Below are positions 53,022 to 64,000 of a DNA stretch of 64,000 bases, one piece after another. The notes under the pieces were generated by a model. That model was not told where the DNA came from, did not search any database, and worked only from the letters and a program-made list of their open reading frames with translations. This stretch comes from Saururus chinensis (Eukaryota; Streptophyta; Magnoliopsida; Piperales; Saururaceae): assembly GCA_035235625.1 (NCBI GenBank), contig CP141143.1, forward strand, positions 42,827,178 through 42,891,177. Direction: 5' to 3'. Numbering within the stretch: the stretch's first letter is position 1; every line of letters begins with the position of its first letter. The position numbers and the translations under genes are program-made.

Positions 53022-53411
53022 TGTATAACTGGACAAAAAGTGGGACGACTGCTTTGTTATTTAGTGCGTTCGATTCATTATTCTAAATTTAGCAATTGAG
53101 CAAAAATTTATTAAAAATAATTAAATACACAATAACGACGAACTTTAGAAATTTGTTCTAAATCTAGTTAAGCCAATGAAATCATATAAGTAAAGGATGA
53201 ATAGTTAAATTTTGGTATCACTTTGTCGATTTGATTTGTTATTATTAACATTAAAAATGAGTAGGAGGTGTATTTAAACTTTAAACAATATAAAGATTTG
53301 TGTATAATCTTGATAAACATCGGATTTAATCGATTAAAAGTGTATAACTGGACAAAAAGTGGGACGACTGCTTTGTTATTTAGTGCGTTCGATTCATTAT
53401 TCTAAATTTAG
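53022..53411 (+). repeat. Adjacent monomers sharing a private tract
   Basis: ataactggacaaaaagtggg, then acgactgctttgttattt and cattattctaaattt, occurs at about 53025-53090 and again 319 bp later at about 53344-53409. I do not see this combination elsewhere; the closest are ctggacgaaaggtgg at 38366 and 45380. The monomers otherwise differ in their first halves (acaatttaa against ataagtaaagg), so this is a short conversion tract or a crossover within the repeat, not a simple monomer duplication. Confidence 0.8.
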
Positions 53412-56400
53412 CAAATGAGCAAGAATTTATTTAAAATAATCAAATACAAAATAACGGCGAACTTTGGAAATTTGTTCTAAATCTACTTAAGCTAATAAAA
53501 TCATATAAGCAAAGTATGAACAGTTAAATTTTGGTATCACTTTGTCGATTTTATTTGTTATTATTAACATAATAAATGAGTAAGAAGTGTATTTAAACTT
53601 TAAACAATATAAGGAATTGTGTACGAACTTGACGAACTTCGGATTTAATCGATTTAAAGTGTATAACTTGATGAATGGCGGCACGAATTTTTTTTTATTG
53701 AGTCTGTTCGATTCATTCTTCTGAATTTAGCAATTGAGCAAAAATTTATTAAAAATAATTAAATACACAATAACGACGAACTTTGGAAATTTGTTCTAAA
53801 TCTAGTTAAGCCAATGAAATCATACAATTTAAGGATGAATAGTTAAATTTTGGTATCACTTTGTTGATTTTATTTGTTATTATTAACATAACAAATGAGT
53901 AAGAGGTGTATTTAAACTTTAAACAACATAAGGATTTGTTTATAATCTTGACGAACATCGGAGTTAATCGATTAAAAGTGTATAACTTGACGAAAGGTGG
54001 CACGATTGCTTTGTTATTGAGTGCGTTCGATTCATTCTTCTGAATTTAGCAATTGAGCAAAAATTTATTAAAAATAATTAAATACACAATAACGACGAAC
54101 TTTGGAAATTTGTTCTAAATCTAGTTAAGCCAATGAAATCATATAAGCAAAGGATGAACAGTTAAATTTTGGTATCACTTTGTCGATTTTATTTGTTATT
54201 ATTAACATAACAAATGAGTAAAAGGTGTATTTAAACTTTAAACAACGTAAGGATTTGTTTATAATCTTGACGAACATCGGATTAAATCGATTAAAAGTGT
54301 ATTACTTGAGAAAAGGTTGCACGATTTCTTTGTTATTGAGTGCGTTCAATTCATTGTACTGTATTTAGCAAATGAGAAAGAATCTATTAAAAATAATTAA
54401 ATACACAATAACGACGAACTTTAAAAATTTGTTCTAAGTCTAGTTAAGCCAATGAAATCACATAAGTAAAGGATGAACAGTTAAATTTTGGTATCACTCT
54501 GTCGATTTTATTTGTTATTATTAACATAACAAATTAGTAAGAGGTGTATTTAAACTTTAAACAATATAAGGATTTGTGCACAATCTTGACGAACTTCGGA
54601 TTTAATCGATTAAAAGTGTATTACTTGAGAAAAGGTCGCACGATTTCTTTATTATTGAGTGTGTTCAATTCATTCTTTTAAATTTAGTAATTTTGTAATA
54701 ATTTATTAAAAATAATTAGGTACGCAATAAAGATGAACTTTGGAAATTTGTTCTAAATCTAGTTAAGCCAATGAAATCATATAAGTAAAGGATGAACAGT
54801 TAAATTTTGGTATCACTTTGTCGATTTTATTTGTTATTATTAACATAACAAATGAGTAAGAGGTGTATTTAAACTTTAAACAATATAAAGATTTGTGTAT
54901 AATCTTAACGAACATCGGATTAAATCGATTAAAAGTGTATAACTTGACGAAAGGTGGCACGATTGCTTTGTTATTGTGTGCATTCGATTCATTATTCTGA
55001 ATTTAGGAAATGAGCAAGAATTTATAGAAAATAATTAAATACACAATAACGACGAACTTTAGAAATTTGTTCTAAGTCTAGTTAAGCCAATGAAATCATA
55101 TAAGCAAAGGATGAACAGTTAAATTTTGGTATCACTTTGTCGATTTTATTTGTTATTATTAACATAACAAATGAGTAAGAGGTGTATTTAAACTTTAAAC
55201 AATATAAGGATTTGTGTACAAACTTGACGAACTTCGGATTTAATCGATTAAAAGTGTATAACTTGAGGAATGGCGGCACGATTTCTTTGTTATTGAGTGT
55301 GTTCGATTTATTCTTCTGAATTTAGCAATTGAGCAACAATTTATTGAAAATAATTAAATACACAATAACGACGAACTTTGGAAATTTGTTCTAAATCTAG
55401 TTAAGCCAATGAAATCATACAATTTAAGGATGAATAGTTAAATTTTGGTATCACTTTGTTGATTTTATTTGTTATTATTAACATAACAAATGAGTAAGAG
55501 GTGTATTTAAACTTTAAACAATATAAGGATTTGTGTTCAAACTTGACGAACTTCGGATTTGATCGATTAAAAGTGTATAACTTGACGAAAGGTGGCACAA
55601 TTGCTTTGTTATTGAGTGCGTTCGATTCATTCTTCTGAATTTACCAATTGAGCAAGAATTTATTAAAAATAATTAAATACACAATAACGACGAACTTTGG
55701 AAATTTGTTCTAAATCTAGTCAAGCCAATGAAATCATATAAGTAAAGGATGAACAGTTAAATTTTGGTATCACTTTGTCGATTTGATTTGTTATTATTAA
55801 CATAACAAATGAGTAAGAGGTGTATTTAAACTTTAAACAATATAAGGATTTGTGTACAATCTTGACGAACTTCGGATTTAATCGATTAAAAGTGTATAAC
55901 TTTACGAAAGGTGGCACGATTTCTTTGTTATTGGGTGTGTTCGATTCATTCGTCTAAATTTAGAAATTGAGTAAGAATTTATTTAAATAATTATCTACAC
56001 AATAACGACGAACTTTGGAAATTTGTTCTAAATCTAGTTAAGCCAATGAAATCATAAAATTTAAGGATGAATAGTTAAATTTTGGTATCACTTTGTCGAT
56101 TTGATTTGTTATTATTAACATAACAAATAAGTAAGAGGTGTATTTAAACTTTAAACAATATAAGGATTTGTGTACAATCTTGATGAACATCGGATTTAAA
56201 CAATTAAAAGTGTATAACTTGACAAAAGGTGGCACGATTTATTTGCTATTGAGTGCTTTCGATTCATACCTCGGAATTTAGCAATTAAGCAAGAGTTTAT
56301 TAAAAATAATTAAATACACAATAACGACGAACTTTGGAAATTTGTTCTAAATCTAGTTAAGCCAATGAAATCATACAATTTAAGGATGAATAGTTAAATT

Positions 56401-59400
56401 TTGGTATCACTTTGTCGATATGATTTGTTATTATTAATATAACAAATAAGTAAGAGGTGTATTTAAACTTTAAACAATATAAGGATTTGTGTATCATCTT
56501 GACGACCATCGGATTGAAACGATTGAAAGTGTATAACTTGACGAAAGGTGGCACGATTGCTTTGTTATTGAGTATATTCGATTCATTCTTCTGAATTTAG
56601 TAATTAAGCAAGAATTTATTAAAAATAATTAAAAACACAATACCGATGAACTTTAGAAATTTGTTCTAAATGTACTCAAGCCAATGAAATCATATAAGTA
56701 AAGGATGAACAGTTAAATTTTGGTATCACTTTGTCGATTTGATTTGTTATTATTAACATAACAAATGAGTAAGAGGTGTATTTAAACTTTAAACAATATA
56801 AGGATTTGTGTACAATCTTAACAAACTTCGGATTTAATCGATTAAAAGTGTATAACTTGACGAAAGGTGGCACGATTGCTTTGTTATTGAGTGCGTTCGA
56901 TTCATTCTTCTGAATTTAGCAATTGAGCAAGAATTTATTGAAAATAATTAAATACACAATAACGACGAACTTTTGAAATTTGTTCCAAATCTAGACATGC
57001 CTATGAAATCATATAAGTAATGGATGAACACTTAAATTTTGGTATCACTTTGTCGATTTGATTTGTTATTATTAACATAACAAATGAGTAAGAGGTGTAT
57101 TTAAACTTTAAACAATATAAGGATTTGTGTACAATCTTGACGAACTTCGGATTTAATCGATTAAAAGTGTATAACTTGAGGAATGGCGGCACGATTTCTT
57201 TGTTATTGAGTGTGTTCGATTCATTCTTCTGAATTTACCAATTGAGCAAGAATTTATTGAAAATAATTAAATACACAATAACGACGAACTTTGGAAATTT
57301 GTTCTAAATCTAGTTAAGCCAATGAAATCATACAATTTAAGGATGAATAGTTAAATTTTGGTACCGCTTTGTCGATTTGATTTGTTATTATTAACATAAC
57401 AAATAAGTAAGAGGTGTATTTAAACTTTAAACAATATAAGGATTTGTGTACAATCTTGACGAACATCGGATTTAATCGATTAAAAGTGTATAACTTGACG
57501 AAAGGTGGCACGATTGCTTTGTTATTGAGTGTGTTCGATTCATTCTTCTAAATTTAGGAATTGAGCAAGAATTTATTGAAAATAATTAAATACAAAATAA
57601 CGACGAACTTTGGAAGTTTGTTCTAAATCTAGGTAAGCTAATGAAATCATGCAATTTAAGGATGAATAGTTAAATTTTGGTATCACTTTGATGATTTTAT
57701 TTGTTATTATTAACATAACAAATGAGTAAGAGGTGTATTTAAACTTTAAACAATATAAGGATTTGTGTACAATCTTGACGAACTTCGGATTTAATCGATT
57801 AAAAGTGTATAACTTGATGAAAGGTGGCACGATTTATTTGTTATTGAGTGTGTTCGATTCATTCTTCTGAATTTAGCAATTGAGCAAGAATTTATTGAAA
57901 ATAATTAAATACACAATAATGACAAACTTTGGAAATTTGTTCTAAATCTAGTTAAGCCCATGAAATCATAGAAGTAAAAGATAAATAATTAAATTTTGGT
58001 ATCACTTTGTCGATTTGATTTGTTATTATTAACATAACAAATGAGTAAGAGGTGTATTTAAACTTTAAACAATATAAGGATTTGTGTACAATCTTGACGA
58101 ACATCGGATTTAAACGATTAAAAGTGTATAACTTGACGAAAGGTGGCACGATTGCTTTGTTATTGAGTGTGTTCGATTCATTCTTCTGAATTTAGTAATT
58201 TATTAAGAATTTATTTAAAATAATTAAATACACAATAACGACAAACTTTAGAAATTTTTTCTAAATCTAGTTAAGCCCGTGAAATCATACAAGTAAAGGA
58301 TCTATAGTTAAATTTTGGTATCACTTTGTCGATTTGATTTGTTATTATTAACATAACAAATGAGTATGAGGTGTATTTAAACATTAAACAATTTAAGGAT
58401 TTGTGTACAATCTTGAGGAACATCGGATTTAAACGATTAAAAGTGTATAACATGACGAAAGGTGGCACGATTGCTTCGTTATTAAGTGTGTTCGATTCAT
58501 TCTTCTGAATTTAGCGAATGAGTAAGAATTTATTGAAAATAATTAAATACACAATAACAACGAACTTTGGAAATTTGTTCTAAATCTAGTTATGCCCATG
58601 AAATCATACAAGTAAAGGATCAACAGTTAAATTTTGGTATCACTTTGTCGATTTGATTTGTTATTATTAACATAACAAATGAGTATGAGGTGTATTTAAA
58701 CTTTAAACAATATAAGGATTTGTGTACAATCTTGAGGAACATCGGATTTAAACGATTAAAAGTGTATAACTTGACGAAAGGTGGCACAATTGCTTAGTTA
58801 TTGTTTGTGTTCGATTCATTCTTTTCAATTTAGCAATTGAGGAAGAATTTATTAAAAATAATTAAATACATAATAACGACGAACTTTAGAAATTTGTTCT
58901 AAATCTAGTTAAGCCAATGAAATCATATAAGTAAAGGATGAACAGTTAAATTTTGGTATCACTTTGTCGATTTGATTTGTTATTATTAACATAACAAATG
59001 AGTAAGAGGTGTATTTAAACTTTAAACAATATAAAGATTTGTGTATAATCTTAACGAACATCGGATTTAATCGATTAAAAGTGTATAACTTGACGAAAGG
59101 TGGCACGATTGCTTTGTTATTGAGTGCGTTCGATTCATTCTTCTGAATTTATGAAATGAGCAAGAATTTATTTCAAATAATTAAATACACAATAACGACG
59201 AACTTTAGAAATTTGTTCTAATTCTAGTTAATCCAATGAAATCATATAAGTAAAGGATGAACAGTTAAATTTTGGTATCACTTTGTCGATTTTATTTGTT
59301 GTTATTAACATAACAAATGAGTAAGAGGTGTATTTAAACTTTAAACAATATAAGGATTTGTGTACAAACTTGACGAACTTCGGATTTAATCGATTAAAAG

Positions 59401-62400
59401 TGTATAACTTGAGGAATGGCGGCACGATTTCTTTGTTATTGAGTGCGTTCGATTTATTCTTCTGAATTTAGCAATTTAGAAAAAATTTCTTGAAAATAAT
59501 AAAATACACAATTACGACGAACTTTGGAAATTTGTTCTAATTATAGTTGAGCCAATGAAATCATATAATTTAAGGATGAATAGTTAAATTTTGGTATCAC
59601 TTTGATGATTTTATTTGTTATTATTAACATAACAAATGAGTAAGAGGTGTATTTAAACTTTAAACAATATAAGGATTTGTGTATAAACTTGATGAACTTC
59701 GGATTTAATCGATTAAAAGTGTATAACTTGACGAAAGGAGGCACGATTTCTTTGTTATTGAGTGCGTTCGATTCATTCTTCTGAATTTAGCAATTGAGCA
59801 AGAATTTATTGAAAATAATTAAATACACAATAACGACGAACTTTGGAAATTTGTTCTAAATCTAGTCAAGCCAATGAAATCATATAAGTAATGGATGAAT
59901 AGTTAAATTTTGGTATCACTTTGTCGATTTGATTTGTTATTATTAACATAACAAATGAGTAAGAGGTGTATTTAAACTTTAAACAATATAAGGATTTGTG
60001 TACAATCTTGACGAACTTCGGATTTAATCGATTAAAAGTGTATAACTTGACGAAAGGTGGCACGATTGCTTTGTTATTGAGTGCGTTCGATTCATTCTTC
60101 TAAATTTACAAATTAAGCAAGAATTTATTAAAAATAATTAAATACACAATAACGATGAACTTTGGAAATTTGTTCTAAATCTTTTCAAGCTAAAGAAATC
60201 ATATACGTAAAGGGTGAACAGTTAAATTTTGGTATCACTTTGTTGATTTTATTTGTTATTATTAACATAACAAATGAGTAAGAGGTGTATTTAAACTTTA
60301 AACAATATAAGGATTTGTGTACAATCTTGACGAACATCGGATTTAATCGATTAAAAGTGTATAACTTGACGAAAGGAGGCACGATTTCTTTGTTATTGAG
60401 TACGTTCGATTCATTCTTCGGAATTTAAGAATTGAGCAAGAATTTATTAAAAATAATTAAATACACAATAACGACGAACTTTGGAAATTTGTTCTAAATC
60501 TAGTCAAGCCAAAGAAATCATATAAGTAAAGGATGAACAGTTAAATTTTGGTATCACTTTGTCGATTTGATTTGTTATTATTAACATAACAAATGAGTAA
60601 GAGGTGTATTTAAACTTTAAACAATATAAGGATTTGTGTACAAACTTGACGAACTTCGGATTTAATCGATTAAAAGTGTATAAGTTGACAAAAGGTGGCA
60701 CGATTGCTTTGTTATTGAGTGCGTCCGATTCATTCGTTTGACTTTAGCATTTGAGGAAGAATTTATTAAAATAATTAAGTATATAATAACGACGAACTTT
60801 AGAAATTCGTTCTAAATCTAGTCAAGCCTATGAAATCACACAAGTAAAGGATGAACAGTTAAATTTTGGTATCACTTTGTCGATTTGATTTGTTATTATT
60901 AACATAACAAATGAGTAAGAGGTGTATTTAAACTTTAAACAATATAAGGATTTGTGTATAATCTTGACGAACATCGGATTTAATCGATTAAAAGTGTATA
61001 ACTTGACGAAAGGTGGCACGATTGCTTTGTTATTGAGTGCGTTCGATTCATTCTTCTAAATTTAGCAAATGAGCAAGAATTTATTTAAAATAATTAAATA
61101 CACAATAACGACGAACTTTGGAAATTTGTTCTAAATCTAGTCAAGCCAATGAAATCATATAAGTAAAGGATGAACAGTTAAATTTTGGTATCACTTTGTC
61201 GATTTGATTTGTTATTATTAACATAACAAATGAGTAAGAGGTGTATTTAAACTTTAAACAATATAAGGATTTGTGTACAAACTTGACGAACTTCGGATTT
61301 AATCGATTAAAAGTGTATAACTTGAGGAATGGCGGCACGATTTCTTTGTTATTGAGTGTGTTCGATTCATTCTTCTGAATTTAGCAATTGAGCAAGAATT
61401 TATTGAAAATAATTAAATACACAATAACGACGAACTTTGGAAATTTGTTCTAAATCTAGTTAAGCCAATGAAATCATACAATTTAAGGATGAATAGTTAA
61501 ATTTTGGTAACACTTTGTTGATTTTATTTGTTATTATTAACATGACAAATGAGTAAGAGGTGTATTTCAACTTTAAACAATATATGGATTTGTTTATAAT
61601 CTTGACGAACATCAAATTTAATCGATTAAAAGTGTATAACTTGATGAAAGGTGGCACGATTGCTTTGTTATTTAATGTGTTCAATTCATTCTTCTAAATT
61701 TAGTAATTTATAAAGAATTTATTAAAAATAATTAAATACAAAATAACGATGAACTTTGGAAATTTGTTCTAAATCTAGTTAAGCCAATGAAATCATATAA
61801 GTAAAGGATGAATAGTTAAATTTTGGTATCACTTTGTCGATTTGATTTGTTATTATTAACATAACAAATGAGTAAGAGGTGTATTTAAACTTTAAACAAT
61901 ATAATGATTTGTGCATAATCTTAACGAACATCGGATTTAATCGATTAAAAGTGTATAACTTGACGAAAGGTGGCACGATTGCTTTGTTATTGAGTGCGTT
62001 CGATTCATTCTTCTGAATTTAGCAATTGAGCAAGAATTTATTGAAAATAATTAAATACACAATAACGACGAACTTTGGAAATTTGTTCTAAATCTAGTCA
62101 AGCCAATGAAATCATACAAGTAAAGGATGAACAGTTAAATTTTGGTATCACTTTGTCGATTTGATTTGTTATTATTAACATAACAAATGAGTAAGAGGTG
62201 TATTTAAACTTTAAACAATATAAGGATTTGTGTACAATCATGACGAACTTCGGATTTAATCGATTAAAAGTGTATAACTTGAGAAAAGGTGGCACGATTG
62301 CTTTGTTATTGAGTGTGTTCGATTCTTTCTTTTGAATTTAGGAATTGAGCAAGAATTTATTGAAAAATAATTAAATACACAATAACGACGAACTTTGGAA

Positions 62401-63693
62401 ATTTGTTCTAAATTTAGTCAAGCCAATGAAATCATATAAGTAAAGGATGAATAGTTAAATTTTGGTATCACTTTGTCGATTTGATTTGTTATTATTAACA
62501 TAACAAATGAGTAAGAGGTGTATTTAAACTTTAAACAATATAAGGATTTGTGTATAATCTTGACGAACATCAGATTTAATCGATTAAAAGTATATAACTT
62601 GACGAAAGGTGGCACGATTGCTTTGTTATTGAGTGCTTTCGATTCAATCTTCTGAATTTAGCAATTGAGCAAGAATTTATTGAAAATAATTAAAAACTCA
62701 ATAATGACGAACTTTAGAAATTTGTTCTAAATCTAGTTAAGCTAATGAAATCATATAAATTAAGGATGAACAGTTAAATTTTGGTATTACTTTGTCGATT
62801 TGATTTGTTATTATTAACATAACAAATGAGTAAGAGGTGTATTTAAACTTTAAACAATATAAGGATTTGTGTACAATCTTGACGAACTTCGGATTTAATC
62901 GATTAAAAGTGTATAACTTGAGGAATGGCGGCATGAATTCTTTGTTATTGAGTGTGTTCGATTCATTCTTCGGAATTTAAGAATTGAGGAAGAATTTATT
63001 TAAAATAAATAAATACACAATAACAACGAACTTTGTAAATTTATTCCAATTCTTGTTAAGCCAATGAAATCATAAAATTTAAGGATGAATAGTTAAATTT
63101 TGGTATCACTTTGCCGATTTAATTTGTTATTATTAACATAACAAATGAGTAAGAGGTGTATTTAAACTTTAAACAATATAAGGATTTGTGTACAATCTTG
63201 ACGAACATCGGATTTCATCGATTAAAAGTGTATAACTTGACGAAAGGTGGCACGATTGCTTTGTTATTAAGTATATTCGATTCATTCTTCTGAATTTAGT
63301 AATTAAGCAAGAATTTATTAAAAATAATTAAATACACAATAACAACGAACTTTGGAAATTTGTTCTAAATCTAGTTAAGCCAATGAAATCATATAAGTAA
63401 AGGATGAATAGTTAAATTTTGGTATCACTTTGTCGATTTGATTTGTTATTATTAACATAACAAATGAGTAAGAGGTGTATTTAAACATTAAACAATATAA
63501 GGATTTGTGTACAATCTTGACGAACATCGGATGTAAACGGTTAAAAGTGTATAACTTTACGAAAGGTGGCACGATTTCTTTGTTATTGGGTGTGTTCGAT
63601 TCATTCGTCTGAATTTAGTAATTAAGCAAGAATTTATTAAAAATAATTAAATACACAATAACAACGAACTTTGGAAATTTGTTCTAAATCTAG

Positions 63694-64000
63694 TTAAGCC
63701 AATGAAATCATATAAGTTAAGGATGAACAGTTAAATTTTGGTATCACTTTGTCGATTTGATTTGTTATTATTAACATAACAAATGAGTAAGAGGTGTATT
63801 TAAACTTTAAACAATATAAAGATTTGTGTATAATCTTAACGAACATCGGATTTAATCGATTAAAAGTGTATAACTTGACGAAAGGTGGCACGCTTTCTTT
63901 GTTATTGAGTGCGTTCCATTCATTCTTCTGAATGTAAGAATTGAGCAAGAATTTATTGAAAATAAAAAAATACACAATAACAACGTAATTTAGAAATTTG
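63694..64000 (+). repeat. Last, nearly complete monomer at right window edge
   Basis: The monomer is cut by the window after 307 bp. Near its end it reads aaaataaaaaaatacac and acaacgtaattt where the consensus is aaaataattaaatacac and acgacgaacttt. It shares gcacgctttctttg, gcgttccattc and gaatgtaagaattg with the monomer at 46471, 54 monomers earlier. The gaatgtaag change removes the usual upstream stop of the minus-strand frame, giving its longest version (93 codons). Confidence 0.85.

Larger units (their letters stand above)
1..64000. repeat. Satellite DNA array, about 319-bp monomer, about 200 copies
   Basis: The sequence repeats every 319 bp from first to last base. The anchor ttaagccaatgaaatcat recurs at 202, 521, 840, 1159, 1478 and so on to 63375 and 63694, with only small shifts from short indels and a few rearranged monomers. 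All copies have the same orientation. Composition is about 71% AT. Long tandem satellite arrays of this kind normally form constitutive heterochromatin, often at centromeres or pericentromeres, and evolve by unequal exchange and conversion; that role is inference here. Both window ends lie inside the array, so its full size is unknown. No gene, RNA gene, transposon, simple repeat or unique sequence interrupts it. I do not recognise the family by name. Confidence 0.98.
42968..64000 (+). repeat. Right block with the tttgatttg subfamily
   Basis: From 42968 onward many monomers read cgatttgatttgttatt where all earlier ones read a form of gattttattt; I count roughly 35 of about 66 monomers. Often the start reads tagtcaagcc instead of tagttaagcc. 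The variant is interspersed with the older form up to about 55 kb and dominates after about 55.7 kb. On the minus strand it changes AAA to CAA in the open frame. Monomer length is a steady 319 bp and no strict HOR period is evident, but copies of rare variants lie at whole-monomer distances. No gene is present. Confidence 0.85.

Noticed and set aside
1..64000. CRISPR array
   Set aside because: The repeat unit is 319 bp, directly tandem and diverged, with no short constant repeat and no unique spacers.
1..64000. Alpha satellite or another well-known centromeric family
   Set aside because: The unit is 319 bp, not near 171 bp or a simple multiple, and the sequence does not resemble families I know. 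I cannot assign it by eye.
1..64000. tRNA, rRNA or other structured RNA genes
   Set aside because: No stretch departs from the monomer pattern, and the monomer has no tRNA box A/B arrangement or rRNA-like sequence. The hairpin has only 9-bp AT-rich arms.
63960..64000. Array edge at the right end, because the last bases deviate from consensus
   Set aside because: The deviations are a few substitutions (aaaataaaaaaa, cgtaattt) with the monomer register intact to the last base, so this is an ordinary variant.

Overview
The whole window is one uninterrupted, head-to-tail tandem array of an AT-rich satellite with a monomer of about 319 bp. I count about 200 monomers, plus a partial monomer at each end. 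All are in the same orientation. I see no gene, RNA gene, transposable element, microsatellite island, inversion or foreign insertion. The organism is a eukaryote, because long diverged satellite arrays with higher-order structure are a feature of eukaryotic heterochromatin, often centromeric or pericentromeric. I do not recognise the family and cannot name a clade. A consensus I built by eye has about 29% GC and 10 CpG where base composition predicts about 6. That argues mildly against a genome with long-standing heavy CpG methylation (vertebrate or typical plant) and fits an invertebrate better, but it is weak evidence.

Layout. (1) 1-11,994: a diverged left block. It holds a four-monomer unit twice in tandem (202-2751) and again at 7851-9124, interleaved with segments copied at 7- and 11-monomer offsets. 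(2) 11,995-36,589: a well-developed but irregular higher-order repeat (HOR). It is built on an 11-monomer order that I call h-i-a-b-c-d-e-f-c'-x-g. Two adjacent full units lie at 18,127-25,144, and shortened 8-, 5- and 7-monomer versions follow. Within this block are a local trimer expansion (14,547-17,208), one badly rearranged monomer (15,503), three monomers with internal deletions of 39, 38 and about 28 bp, and one monomer with a 29-bp templated insertion (36,551). (3) 36,590-42,967: a transition zone of more uniform monomers. (4) 42,968-64,000: monomers close to consensus, in which a diagnostic T-to-G subfamily first appears and then becomes common towards the right end. Long-range copies of rare variants lie at whole-monomer distances here.

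Each monomer carries two conserved dyad elements: a 14-bp palindrome centred on a ClaI-type ATCGAT, and a 9-bp-arm inverted repeat with a 7-nt loop. It also has an imperfect internal direct repeat of 17-18 bp, offset by 39-40 bp. One monomer has lost exactly 39 bp between the two copies of that direct repeat.

About two thirds of the monomers keep a minus-strand open frame of about 65 codons. It has no ATG at its 5' end, it is broken in whole monomer subfamilies, and it is explained by shared descent, so I do not call it a gene. All similarity statements come from reading by eye; no identities were computed.
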